Origin: Pedobacter glucosidilyticus
GTDB lineage: Bacteria > Bacteroidota > Bacteroidia > Sphingobacteriales > Sphingobacteriaceae
Reading direction: 5' to 3'
Assembly: GCF_002483235.1 (NCBI RefSeq)
Contig: NZ_DLHN01000011.1
Span: 1 to 54,560 of the forward strand
DNA length: 54,560 nt
The notes beneath the pieces were generated by a model. That model was not told the origin of the DNA and made no database searches. It saw only the letters and a list, made by a program, of their open reading frames with translations. The position numbers and the translations under genes are program-made. Below are positions 16,288 through 23,810 of the stretch, piece after piece (positions within the stretch are counted from its first letter, which is position 1; each line of letters starts with the position of its first letter).

Positions 16288-17076
16288 TTATTTATTTTCC
16301 CAGGCAAAAGCCATTTTTAAAGTATTAAAGAATTTATCTAGCAATAGGCCTACGCTACCTATAATCAGAATGGCAACTAGAATTTTCTCAAGCGAAAGTC
16401 CGTTCCAGCTGTCCCAAACAAAAAATCCAATACCAGAGCCTCCGGAAAGCATTTCGCCAGCTACAATCACCATCCAAGCGATGCCAATAGAAAGTCTTAA
16501 ACCTGTTATCATGTGCGGTAGGGTATAAGGGATTAAAATTTTTGTTAAGTATTTAAGCTTAGAGAAGCCAAATGCTTTGCTTACATTTTTATGGTCTTGT
16601 GGTATGTGGGCTACTCCAAAAGAGGTATTGATTAATGTTGGCCACAAGGAGGTGATGGTGATGATGAATATCGTAGCTCCGGCTGCTGCTTTAAAAGCTA
16701 ATAAGCCCAAAGGAAACCATGCTAGAGGTGAAACCGGACGAAGAATTTGGACAATAGGATCAAAAAGGCGCATCATAAATTTAGAGGAGCCCATTAATAT
16801 CCCTAAAGGAATAGCTATTAAACTACCAATACCGAAACCCAAAAATACTCGCCATAAAGATGCGGTAAGTTGTAGTCCTATACCTTTATCGTTGGGGCCG
16901 TAATCATAAAATGGCTCTGCAAACATTTCTTTTGCCACTTGCCAGGTAGCAATAGGGCCAGGTATTTCACTTTTAGTAAGTAGTGTAATCCCTTGCCATA
17001 TCAAACATAATAAGAGCATACTGGCTGCAAAAGATATGATTTGACCTATGGTGTTTTTAACGAATGTATTTTTCAT
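16288..17076 (-). CDS. nrtB: Nitrate ABC transporter permease
   Basis: A 262-aa inner-membrane protein with about six hydrophobic segments. The coupling motif that contacts the ATPase is recognisable (TKILIPYTLPHMITGLRLSI then AGEMLSGGSGIGFFVWDSW), as in NrtB/SsuC/TauC permeases. It lies between nrtA, 89 nt upstream, and nrtD, 14 nt downstream. The larger gap to nrtA contains a hairpin that may lower expression relative to the binding protein. Confidence 0.9.
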   Translation of the reverse strand: MKNTFVKNTIGQIISFAASMLLLCLIWQGITLLTKSEIPGPIATWQVAKEMFAEPFYDYGPNDKGIGLQLTASLWRVFLGFGIGSLIAIPLGILMGSSKFMMRLFDPIVQILRPVSPLAWFPLGLLAFKAAAGATIFIITITSLWPTLINTSFGVAHIPQDHKNVSKAFGFSKLKYLTKILIPYTLPHMITGLRLSIGIAWMVIVAGEMLSGGSGIGFFVWDSWNGLSLEKILVAILIIGSVGLLLDKFFNTLKMAFAWENK

Positions 17077-17100
17077 GATGTTGTTTTTAAAGAAACCTCT

Positions 17101-17134
17101 GTACTACACTAAACTTTTGGGGTTTAGGTAGTAC
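17101..17134 (-). promoter_or_regulatory. Intercistronic hairpin between nrtA and nrtB
   Basis: GTACTACaCTAAAC pairs with GTTTAGGTAGTAC (13 bp with one bulge) around a 7-nt loop. A smaller stem, TAGGTttcagACCTA, follows at about 17137-17151. The position after a binding-protein gene and before its permease is typical of mRNA-stabilising or attenuating hairpins that raise binding-protein yield. Confidence 0.6.
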
Positions 17135-17165
17135 AATAGGTTTCAGACCTAAACTAAATTTTCTT

Positions 17166-18362
17166 TTATTTTTTGGTGGTTTTTAGATAAGCGCCAATAT
17201 TTGATGGATCGAAGTTTACATCGTAAGTAGTTTTGAAAGGAACCATATCTGGCTGGATAGGTATTTTCATTTCCTTTGCTACTTCTGCAAATAAATCATC
17301 AAGTACTAATTTTTCTGCAATGGCTTTATAATTAGGTTCTGCTTTTAGCATTCCAAATCTTACGTATTGAGCCATAAACCACATCCCATGAGATTTTCTT
17401 GGCGTGTTTACTAAGCCTCCTTTGTAAAAAGTCATAAAATCTCCTTTATATCTTTGGATGCCTAAATCGCAACCCAAATCGCTAGAACCCATTAATCGGG
17501 CCTCTATAACAGCTAATGGTGCGTTAACATAATAAGGTTTGGTTAGCCAAGTAGCGGCTTTTTTTCTGTTGCTCAATACATCAAGCCATTTGCAGGCTTC
17601 TATAATAGCTTTCATCATTTGTTTAAGCTCTTGTTTATTGGTGTTGGCAAAAGCAGCGTTAACAACCAAGGCTTTCTCTGGGTGGTCTTTCCAAATATCT
17701 TGCGATGCTATATGTGTAAAGCCAATGCCTTGTGACGCTGCAACGCCATTCCAAGGTTCGCCTACAGAGAAACCTTCCATGTTATCAACCTTCATGTTGG
17801 CAACCATCTGTGGTGGTGGAATAGTAATAATGCCAACCGATTTTTGATTAACGCCAGCTGCAGCAAGCCAGTTACGTAGCCATATATCATGAGTTCCTCC
17901 AGGGAAAGTCATGGCAAAGGTTACTTCTTTTCTGGCTTGTATTTTCTTTATGGCAGCACCAACCTTAGCTATTTCTTTATATCCTAAAAGGTTACAGAAA
18001 TCTTTTGATAAGGTTATAGCTTGGCCGTTATTGTTAAGCACCATGGCAATTTTCATTTCAGAACCTGCTTTGCCACCAATGCCTGTATAAACAGAAAAAG
18101 GCATAGAGAATAGGCAGTGTGCGCCGTCTAGCTCGCCGTTAAGGATTTTATCTCTGATGTTTGCCCAAGATGCTTCTTTTGAGAGTTCTACATCGAGACC
18201 GTATTTGGTAAAAAGACCAAGTTCTTTTGCGGCTACTAAAGGAGCGCAATCTGTTAAAGGGATAAAACCTAGTTTTATTTTTTTTGCACTAACTGTTAAA
18301 GAGCTAATTACTAAGATGAGGACAAAAAATACCCCTAAAGGGTTGTTTATATTATGTTTCAT
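17166..18362 (-). CDS. nrtA: Nitrate ABC transporter substrate-binding protein
   Basis: A 398-aa protein with an N-terminal hydrophobic signal (FFVLILVISSLTVSA, cleavage near 26). It is not lipid-anchored, so it is probably periplasmic. NrtA-type motifs are seen: KLGFIPLTDCAPLVAAKELGLF at the mature N-terminus, DGAHCLFSMP, and FPGGTHDIWLRNWLAAAG. These match the nitrate-binding cleft region of NrtA/CmpA rather than the taurine-binding TauA. It lies 20 nt downstream of the porin gene, so outer- and inner-membrane uptake are made together. Confidence 0.9.
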   Translation of the reverse strand: MKHNINNPLGVFFVLILVISSLTVSAKKIKLGFIPLTDCAPLVAAKELGLFTKYGLDVELSKEASWANIRDKILNGELDGAHCLFSMPFSVYTGIGGKAGSEMKIAMVLNNNGQAITLSKDFCNLLGYKEIAKVGAAIKKIQARKEVTFAMTFPGGTHDIWLRNWLAAAGVNQKSVGIITIPPPQMVANMKVDNMEGFSVGEPWNGVAASQGIGFTHIASQDIWKDHPEKALVVNAAFANTNKQELKQMMKAIIEACKWLDVLSNRKKAATWLTKPYYVNAPLAVIEARLMGSSDLGCDLGIQRYKGDFMTFYKGGLVNTPRKSHGMWFMAQYVRFGMLKAEPNYKAIAEKLVLDDLFAEVAKEMKIPIQPDMVPFKTTYDVNFDPSNIGAYLKTTKK

Positions 18363-18382
18363 GATACTAAAAGTTTAAATTT

Positions 18383-19984
18383 TTATTGTTTAATAGCTGA
18401 TGGTTTGGTGTATAGGAAATCTGGTTTGATATTAATCATCAAATAGCCAAAGTGTCCTGTTTTATTATAATCTGCTGGAGAGCCAGGTTGGGCTTTCGCG
18501 ATAACCATATTGTCTTTGGCTTTCATGATAGAATAACCTAGTTCAACTGTGGTAAATTTATTGAGCGTATAATTGATGCCTAAATCAACTTCTTGTCCTA
18601 GTTCTTGAGTATTAGTAGAAGCCAAAGCTTGAGCAGTTTCAAAGAAATGATAATCTGCTATGATGTAAAATTGATTGGCTGTAAATTTTGTTTTAAAGTA
18701 ATAATCTTTTAAACCAGCGGCAGGCGAGCCTGTTGGCGCATAGAAATAATCCATAGTGCCCCAAAATTTATGTGGTGTACCATATAGAGGGTCAAATCTG
18801 TTGCTTTCAGTTGTAGGCGTTGTAGTTTTATTGCCTGATAAATAATCAAAACCAGGTCCTAAGGTAAATTTGCCTTTACTGTAATTAGCGCTAATGGTGT
18901 AGTGGTAAGCATCTAACTTTTTGCCATCTCTATCATGCCCTTTTTGATGATAGTAAGCTGCTTGGAGCGCTATCTTACCAAAACCTGAAGCGTTGCCAAA
19001 AACAGGCGTAATCATAGCGCCAAAAGTGTTTCTGTTATGAGTTCCGTTGATGTCAAAGAATCTTCCGTAAACTTTTCCACCACCACTATTTACACTGTCT
19101 AGTCGGTATTTTCCAAACTCATCATGAAAATAAAGAGCTGAAACTTTAGTTTGACCAAATTTTCGGGCTACATAAACACTGGTAAAGTTTTTATAATCTT
19201 GGTTTCCGCCATTGGTATTAGGTGGGTTTGTAAATGTAGGGTTGCCGGTTTTAGTACTATTGCCTGTTGCATTTACTAAAGGGATCATATTTGCAGGTGT
19301 GGGTACTAAAATACCTATATCGTTTTTTACATTGGCGGGGATATTTGCAGGTACATAATTGGTTCTGGCAAAGTTTTCATTGTTTTGGTTAAAAGCATAA
19401 CCAATATCTACTTGCCAGCCATGATGCACCACTTTTAGCAAGGCCATATCAAACCTACGCCCTTGTTGAAGCCAATCTAAATTGCCTATTAAACGGGCAT
19501 CATCATAAATTAATTCTTGTCGACCAATTTTTAAAGACAGGTTATCAAATAACTTAAATTTAATGGTTGTATCAGCTTTATTTGCCAAAGTTAAATCGGC
19601 CCAACTTTCATGAAGCATAAAACGGCTGCCGTCTGCCTGAGATATGGTAGAAGCATCTTGCCCCCAAACCCTTACATCTTGTGCGCTTACACCAAAAGTT
19701 AGCTTATCCCATTTATAACCAAAAGTTAGCCTTGTTCTTTGTGAAATAAAAGCTGCTGTTTTAGCACCATTGGGAACCAAGTTAGCAAAGCCTTTTCTTA
19801 CTTCGCCACGAGGTCTTATTTGACCTGTTAAAGAAAATTGTGCATGCGCTTGCGCTGATGATAATGATATGAGGAAGATGTAAAGGAGTTTTTGAAATAT
19901 AACTTTCTTCCTTCGGAGGATGTTTTTTTGGGGTGTAAAATCTCTGCGACCAGACCTTACACGGTTTGATAAAAATTTATACAT
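18383..19984 (-). CDS. Alginate-export-family outer-membrane porin
   Basis: A beta-barrel protein of about 533 aa. The mature N-terminus (FSLTGQIRPRGEVR, then RTRLTFGYKWDKLTFGVSAQDVRVWGQD) is characteristic of the alginate_exp family, and alternating hydrophobic strands continue to the end. The hydrophobic signal (LLYIFLISLSSAQAHA) is preceded by about 30 residues, unusually long, so the start is uncertain. I prefer the ATG at 19984, because the upstream ATG at 20029 lies in the stem of a strong leader hairpin. Being first in the nrt operon, it probably admits nitrate or other anions across the outer membrane. Confidence 0.8.
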   Translation of the reverse strand: MYKFLSNRVRSGRRDFTPQKNILRRKKVIFQKLLYIFLISLSSAQAHAQFSLTGQIRPRGEVRKGFANLVPNGAKTAAFISQRTRLTFGYKWDKLTFGVSAQDVRVWGQDASTISQADGSRFMLHESWADLTLANKADTTIKFKLFDNLSLKIGRQELIYDDARLIGNLDWLQQGRRFDMALLKVVHHGWQVDIGYAFNQNNENFARTNYVPANIPANVKNDIGILVPTPANMIPLVNATGNSTKTGNPTFTNPPNTNGGNQDYKNFTSVYVARKFGQTKVSALYFHDEFGKYRLDSVNSGGGKVYGRFFDINGTHNRNTFGAMITPVFGNASGFGKIALQAAYYHQKGHDRDGKKLDAYHYTISANYSKGKFTLGPGFDYLSGNKTTTPTTESNRFDPLYGTPHKFWGTMDYFYAPTGSPAAGLKDYYFKTKFTANQFYIIADYHFFETAQALASTNTQELGQEVDLGINYTLNKFTTVELGYSIMKAKDNMVIAKAQPGSPADYNKTGHFGYLMINIKPDFLYTKPSAIKQ

Positions 19985-20023
19985 TTGTTTAAGTTTAATT
20001 TGTGTGAGCAAGTTGACTATTTT

Positions 20024-20054
20024 GCCCATTAGGAATTGCGACTTCCTGGTGGGC
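20024..20054 (-). promoter_or_regulatory. Leader hairpin in front of the porin-nrt operon
   Basis: GCCCATTAGGAA and TTCCTGGTGGGC pair at 10 of 12 positions around a 7-nt loop. On the plus strand it is followed by TTCTTTTTTTC, but no plus-strand gene ends here, so a terminator for an upstream gene is unlikely. In the minus-strand transcript it sits in the 5' leader, about 40 nt before the preferred porin start, where it could act in attenuation or protein binding. Confidence 0.5.
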
Positions 20055-20510
20055 TTCTTTTTTTCTGTTTAGTTTGATTTATTCATATTATATATTTTAA
20101 ATTTTTTATTACGTTTTTATGTCATAAATATAATGTATATAATAAAAATGTGCTAAAAATTTTACATAAAACCATAAATTTTATGTTTTTTGCAATAAAT
20201 AACCTTCTTAATCTTTCTAATTTTACTTTTTTACAATAAAAACATAAAAAATATCTAAATATTTTAATAAAATAATAGTGAATTTATTGTTTTTGTATAA
20301 AATGTAGAACATTTTTTAATGAAAAATATCTTATAATTCACTTTTTTAAAAAATTAATTCGATTTTTATATAAAATTATTGTGTTTTATATTGATTTGTA
20401 TAAATACAGCTGATTATTTAATGGTGTTTATATGTTTTTTTAAGTTATTTTCGAAAATTACTTTTAAAAATTACAATAAAGCTCGATTTTTTATTTAGAA
20501 TACGAATAAA
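20030..20510. promoter_or_regulatory. Divergent promoter region: porin-nrt operon and crp/fnr gene
   Basis: About 480 nt of very AT-rich sequence without a coding frame. It contains the leader hairpin described above, an inverted repeat ACATAAAA-N7-TTTTATGT at 20164-20186, and a 17-nt sequence (TAAATTTTATGTTTTTT, 20175-20191) that recurs upstream of nirB at 26458-26474 at nearly the same distance from the start codon. These are candidate operators for the adjacent Crp/Fnr protein. No canonical TTGAT-N4-ATCAA box was found. Confidence 0.5.
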
Positions 20511-21203
20511 ATGAAAAAAAGTAAAGTAGAATGTGATTTGCAGACTTGTTTTATGTGTAAAATGTGTTTAAAAGAATGGCACCCGGCTATTCATGCACAT
20601 CGGAAAACATTTCAGGTAAAAAAGGGTGAAAAAATTATAGAAGAGGGAGAACGTGTAACGGGCGTCTACTTTGTTTTTGATGGGATAGTAAAAGTTCATA
20701 AAAAATGGGGCGATAAAGAGCTTATTGTAAGATTTGCTAATAAAGGTGCTGTTATTGGACATAGAGGTTTGGGTACAAAAAGTTCTGTTTATCCTATTTC
20801 TGCAACTGCTTTGGAAACTTCTACTGTATGTTTTATTGGGTTAGAGTTTTTTAACGCTACTTTAAAAGTAAATAACGAGTTTACTTACCAATTGATGTTA
20901 TTTTTTGCTGATGAACTTCAGGAATCTGAACGTAAAATGAGGAATCTGGCACACATGTCTGTAAAAGGGAGGGTAGCACAAGCTTTATTTAATTTGGAAG
21001 AGCAATTTGGAAGTACCCCAAATGGCGGCTTAAATATTAGTTTAACCAGACAAGATTTAGCTTCTTACGCAGGAGCCACTTATGAAACGGTTTTTAGAAC
21101 TATAAATGAATTGGTAGATCATAAAATATTACGTTTAGAAGGAAAGGATATCATCATTAATGATAGACCTAAATTAGCGGCTTTAACTCAAATTATTCTT
21201 TAA
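20511..21203 (+). CDS. Crp/Fnr family regulator with N-terminal cysteine cluster
   Basis: A 230-aa protein with an N-terminal cNMP-binding-type beta-roll (about 30-135) and a C-terminal helix-turn-helix (SLTRQDLASYAGATYETVFRTINEL, about 176-200, written here only to locate it by its ends). Four cysteines lie at the N-terminus, C8, C13, C16 and C19, with a further C107 in the sensory domain. Fnr proteins bind an oxygen-labile 4Fe-4S cluster through a similar N-terminal cluster plus one internal cysteine, so iron-sulfur or redox sensing is possible. It is the only regulator inside the nitrate island and is divergent from the porin-nrt operon, so it probably controls it. It converges with moeA with a 3-nt gap. 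Confidence 0.85.
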   Translation: MKKSKVECDLQTCFMCKMCLKEWHPAIHAHRKTFQVKKGEKIIEEGERVTGVYFVFDGIVKVHKKWGDKELIVRFANKGAVIGHRGLGTKSSVYPISATALETSTVCFIGLEFFNATLKVNNEFTYQLMLFFADELQESERKMRNLAHMSVKGRVAQALFNLEEQFGSTPNGGLNISLTRQDLASYAGATYETVFRTINELVDHKILRLEGKDIIINDRPKLAALTQIIL

Positions 21204-21206
21204 AGA

Positions 21207-22382
21207 TTATGGGATAGACTTGAAAAAAACGGGCTTCCCTTTTTCTAAATCGGTAATTTCAGCTGGATGCCATGCAATAGCGTTTGCTTGTAATCCTAAT
21301 CTAATATCTCCTGAGCCATTGATAGGTAAATACTGTAGTTCTTTTTGGTTGTTGAGAACAGGAAAAAACTCGTCTAATGCTGTTTTTCCTTTTCTTGTAA
21401 AGCTTATAGGTAGCTGCTCGTCAGGGTTAGGTATTCCTAAGCAAGAAAAAATAAAAGGTTCCACGAAAATCTTAAAAGTAACTAAACAAGAGAAAGGGTT
21501 TCCTGGCAAGGCAAAAACCATTTTATTATCCAAGTAACCACACCAAATTGGTTTTCCGGGCCTTATAGCTAATTTATGAAATAGCTTTTGTATACCTAAT
21601 TCTTCTAAAATTTCTGGTATAAAATCGGCATCACCAGCTGAAACACCTCCGTTTAAAATGATGATATCAGCTTTAAGCGCATCTTCAAGTGCGGTTTTGA
21701 TGGCTTTTTTATCATCTAAAAGATGTGCTGCTTTTATTGGGTGTATGTTCAGTTTTTTAAATAAAGCTTTTAATAAATGTAAGTTGCTGTTGTTAATTTG
21801 CGTTGCCGATGCAGTTTGATGGACAGGTACAACCTCATTCCCTGTAGTTAGTACAGCTACTTGAGGCAGTTTTTGTACTTTTAATGTGTGTTTTCCTAAA
21901 GCAGCTAATAAGCCAATTCTTGCTGTATTGATTTGCTCTGATTGCTTCAAGACCAATTCGCCTTTTTTTAAATCTTGTCCCTTTTCGGCAATATTTTGAT
22001 GAATTTTATAACTGTTAATGTTCAGCTTTGCTGTTCTATCTTCAAACAAAATATCTTCATTGCGGATGACAATATTAGCACTTTCAGGAACAGCAGCACC
22101 GGTCATGATTTTATAGCATTCGCCACTGGCTAATTTTTTAAAGCTTTCATCTCCGGCATAAATGGTTTCTACTATATGGTATGATAAAATACCTTTTTCT
22201 AAATCTTGGATGTGGATGGCGATACCGTCCATAGCGGCTCTGTTAAAAGGAGGAAAATCTCTTGGGGCAAAAATATCTTCAGCTAAAATACAGTCTAAAG
22301 CATCGTCTAAATGTACTTCTTCTGTACCAAAAGATTTTGCTTTTGACTGGGTAATTTCTAGCGCTTTTTGATAAGAAATCAT
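21207..22382 (-). CDS. moeA: Molybdopterin molybdotransferase MoeA
   Basis: MoeA inserts molybdate into adenylated molybdopterin. Typical signatures are present: PPFNRAAMDGIAI near residue 40, MTGAAVPESAN near 92, ILNGGVSAGDADF near 240, and ALPGNPFSCLVTF near 290. The length of 391 aa is normal. It is the last gene of the nirB-nirD-moaCB-moeA operon, 2 nt after moaCB. Confidence 0.95.
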   Translation of the reverse strand: MISYQKALEITQSKAKSFGTEEVHLDDALDCILAEDIFAPRDFPPFNRAAMDGIAIHIQDLEKGILSYHIVETIYAGDESFKKLASGECYKIMTGAAVPESANIVIRNEDILFEDRTAKLNINSYKIHQNIAEKGQDLKKGELVLKQSEQINTARIGLLAALGKHTLKVQKLPQVAVLTTGNEVVPVHQTASATQINNSNLHLLKALFKKLNIHPIKAAHLLDDKKAIKTALEDALKADIIILNGGVSAGDADFIPEILEELGIQKLFHKLAIRPGKPIWCGYLDNKMVFALPGNPFSCLVTFKIFVEPFIFSCLGIPNPDEQLPISFTRKGKTALDEFFPVLNNQKELQYLPINGSGDIRLGLQANAIAWHPAEITDLEKGKPVFFKSIP

Positions 22383-22384
22383 GA

Positions 22385-23356
22385 TTAATGACCTCCGCCT
22401 TTCATCATTTTTCGGGCATGGAAAACTGCGGGTAATATAGCTTCCAGAGATTCTCTTGCACCATCTGTACTTCCTGGTAAAGTTATAATTAAGCTATGTG
22501 AGATAGAACCCGCAACACCTCTGCTCATCATGGCTAATGGGGTACGTTGCTGACCAAAACTACGCATGGCTTCGGTTATACCATCGGCATCTCTTTCTAA
22601 AATTTCTTTAACAGCTTCAACGGTATTGTCGCGTGGGCCAAGGCCTGTTCCACCAGTGGTAAATATGAAGTGGATGTCTTGTTTTACCCAGGCTAAAATA
22701 GTTTCTTGAATTTTAATTTTGTCATCAGCAACTATTTGATAATCTGTTACATTGGCGTTTACATTGCTAAGCATTTTCTTGATGAGGATGCCGCTTTTGT
22801 CTTCTCTTTTACCTGCTGCTGTACTGTCTGAACATACTAAAATAGCACAAGTAGGAGAGGTGGCGAAGAACTTTTTCTTGTCACTTTTACCACCTTTTTT
22901 ATCCAGTAGTTTGATGCCCGATATTTCCAATGCTTTATCAACTGGTTTCAGCATATCATATATTTCTAATGCTGCTACAGAAACGGCTGTTAGGGTTTCC
23001 ATTTCTATACCTGTTCTGCCAATAGATTTTGCTTCGCCATAAATGATGATGCCACTTTTATCTGATAAAGATTGGTTAAACCAATGTTGATGAAGTTCTG
23101 GGTCTAAAAATTCAAATTTTAAATCCATGCCGTCAATGGCAACAGGGTGGCAATGAGGTAATAATTGCGGAGTAAGTTTTGCGCCAATAAAACCTGCTGC
23201 TTTAGCAACATCAAATAAATTTCCTTTAGGAAGTTGTTCTTCTTTAATAAGTACTATGGTTTCTTTGGAGCAAAAAATAGCTCCAATTGCTATTGCACTT
23301 CTTAAGGTGATTTGTTTGCTGCTAATGTCTCTCATGCTGCTATGGCTTTGCTTCAA
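22385..23356 (-). CDS. moaCB: MoaC-MoaB fusion (bifunctional Mo cofactor protein)
   Basis: A 323-aa protein joining two normally separate enzymes. Residues about 10-150 are MoaC, cyclic pyranopterin monophosphate synthase: AGFIGAKLTPQLLPHCHP and TGIEMETLTAVSVAALEIYD. Residues about 165-320 are a MoaB/Mog-type adenylyltransferase that activates molybdopterin for MoeA: CSDSTAAGKREDKSG and TTGGTGLGPRDNT. Fusion of MoaC with MoaB is known in Bacteroidota. The gene lies between nirD and moeA with gaps of 30 and 2 nt. Confidence 0.93.
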   Translation of the reverse strand: MKQSHSSMRDISSKQITLRSAIAIGAIFCSKETIVLIKEEQLPKGNLFDVAKAAGFIGAKLTPQLLPHCHPVAIDGMDLKFEFLDPELHQHWFNQSLSDKSGIIIYGEAKSIGRTGIEMETLTAVSVAALEIYDMLKPVDKALEISGIKLLDKKGGKSDKKKFFATSPTCAILVCSDSTAAGKREDKSGILIKKMLSNVNANVTDYQIVADDKIKIQETILAWVKQDIHFIFTTGGTGLGPRDNTVEAVKEILERDADGITEAMRSFGQQRTPLAMMSRGVAGSISHSLIITLPGSTDGARESLEAILPAVFHARKMMKGGGH

Positions 23357-23386
23357 AGGTAAGCATAGCTTTAAATTATTTATGCT

Positions 23387-23770
23387 TTAATCTATCCGGA
23401 TATAAACTTTGCCTTCTTCAATTAAAACGGGATAAATTTTAATCGAATAATCATCACCGCTAAGGCAATCTCCACTTTTTAAAGAGAAAGTTTTTTTATG
23501 GAAAGGACAAGCAACTTTAGGTTCGCAATCATGTCCGGTGCTGCCTATCATCCCTCTTGATAAAGCCATTTGTTGTTTATGCGGACAAAGATTTTGTGTA
23601 GCGTACCATTCTCCTCGGCGGGTGAAATTGAAGATAGCTATTTGTGTGTCTTTATATTTTACACAAGCTCCGCCATTTTGTGGAACATCATCTGTATAAC
23701 AAGCAAAAAATAAATTTTCAGAAACTGCTGTGGTTTCTATTTGATGGTTTAATTCTAAAATCTCGCTCAT
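23387..23770 (-). CDS. nirD: Nitrite reductase small subunit NirD (Rieske-type)
   Basis: A 127-aa Rieske-fold protein. Cysteine and histidine ligands are visible in LCPHKQQMAL (C-x-H) and CPFHKKTFSLKSGDC (C-x2-H), so the 2Fe-2S cluster is likely intact; some NirD proteins lack it. It works with NirB to reduce nitrite to ammonium with NADH. It follows nirB by 40 nt. Confidence 0.92.
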   Translation of the reverse strand: MSEILELNHQIETTAVSENLFFACYTDDVPQNGGACVKYKDTQIAIFNFTRRGEWYATQNLCPHKQQMALSRGMIGSTGHDCEPKVACPFHKKTFSLKSGDCLSGDDYSIKIYPVLIEEGKVYIRID

Positions 23771-23810
23771 AATTTTGGTGTTTAAATCTTTTTTAATCTG
23801 TTATTGAAAA

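Noticed and set aside
20024..20060. Plus-strand intrinsic terminator
   Set aside because: It has the right shape (stem plus T-run), but no plus-strand gene ends upstream; a leader hairpin for the minus-strand operon fits better.
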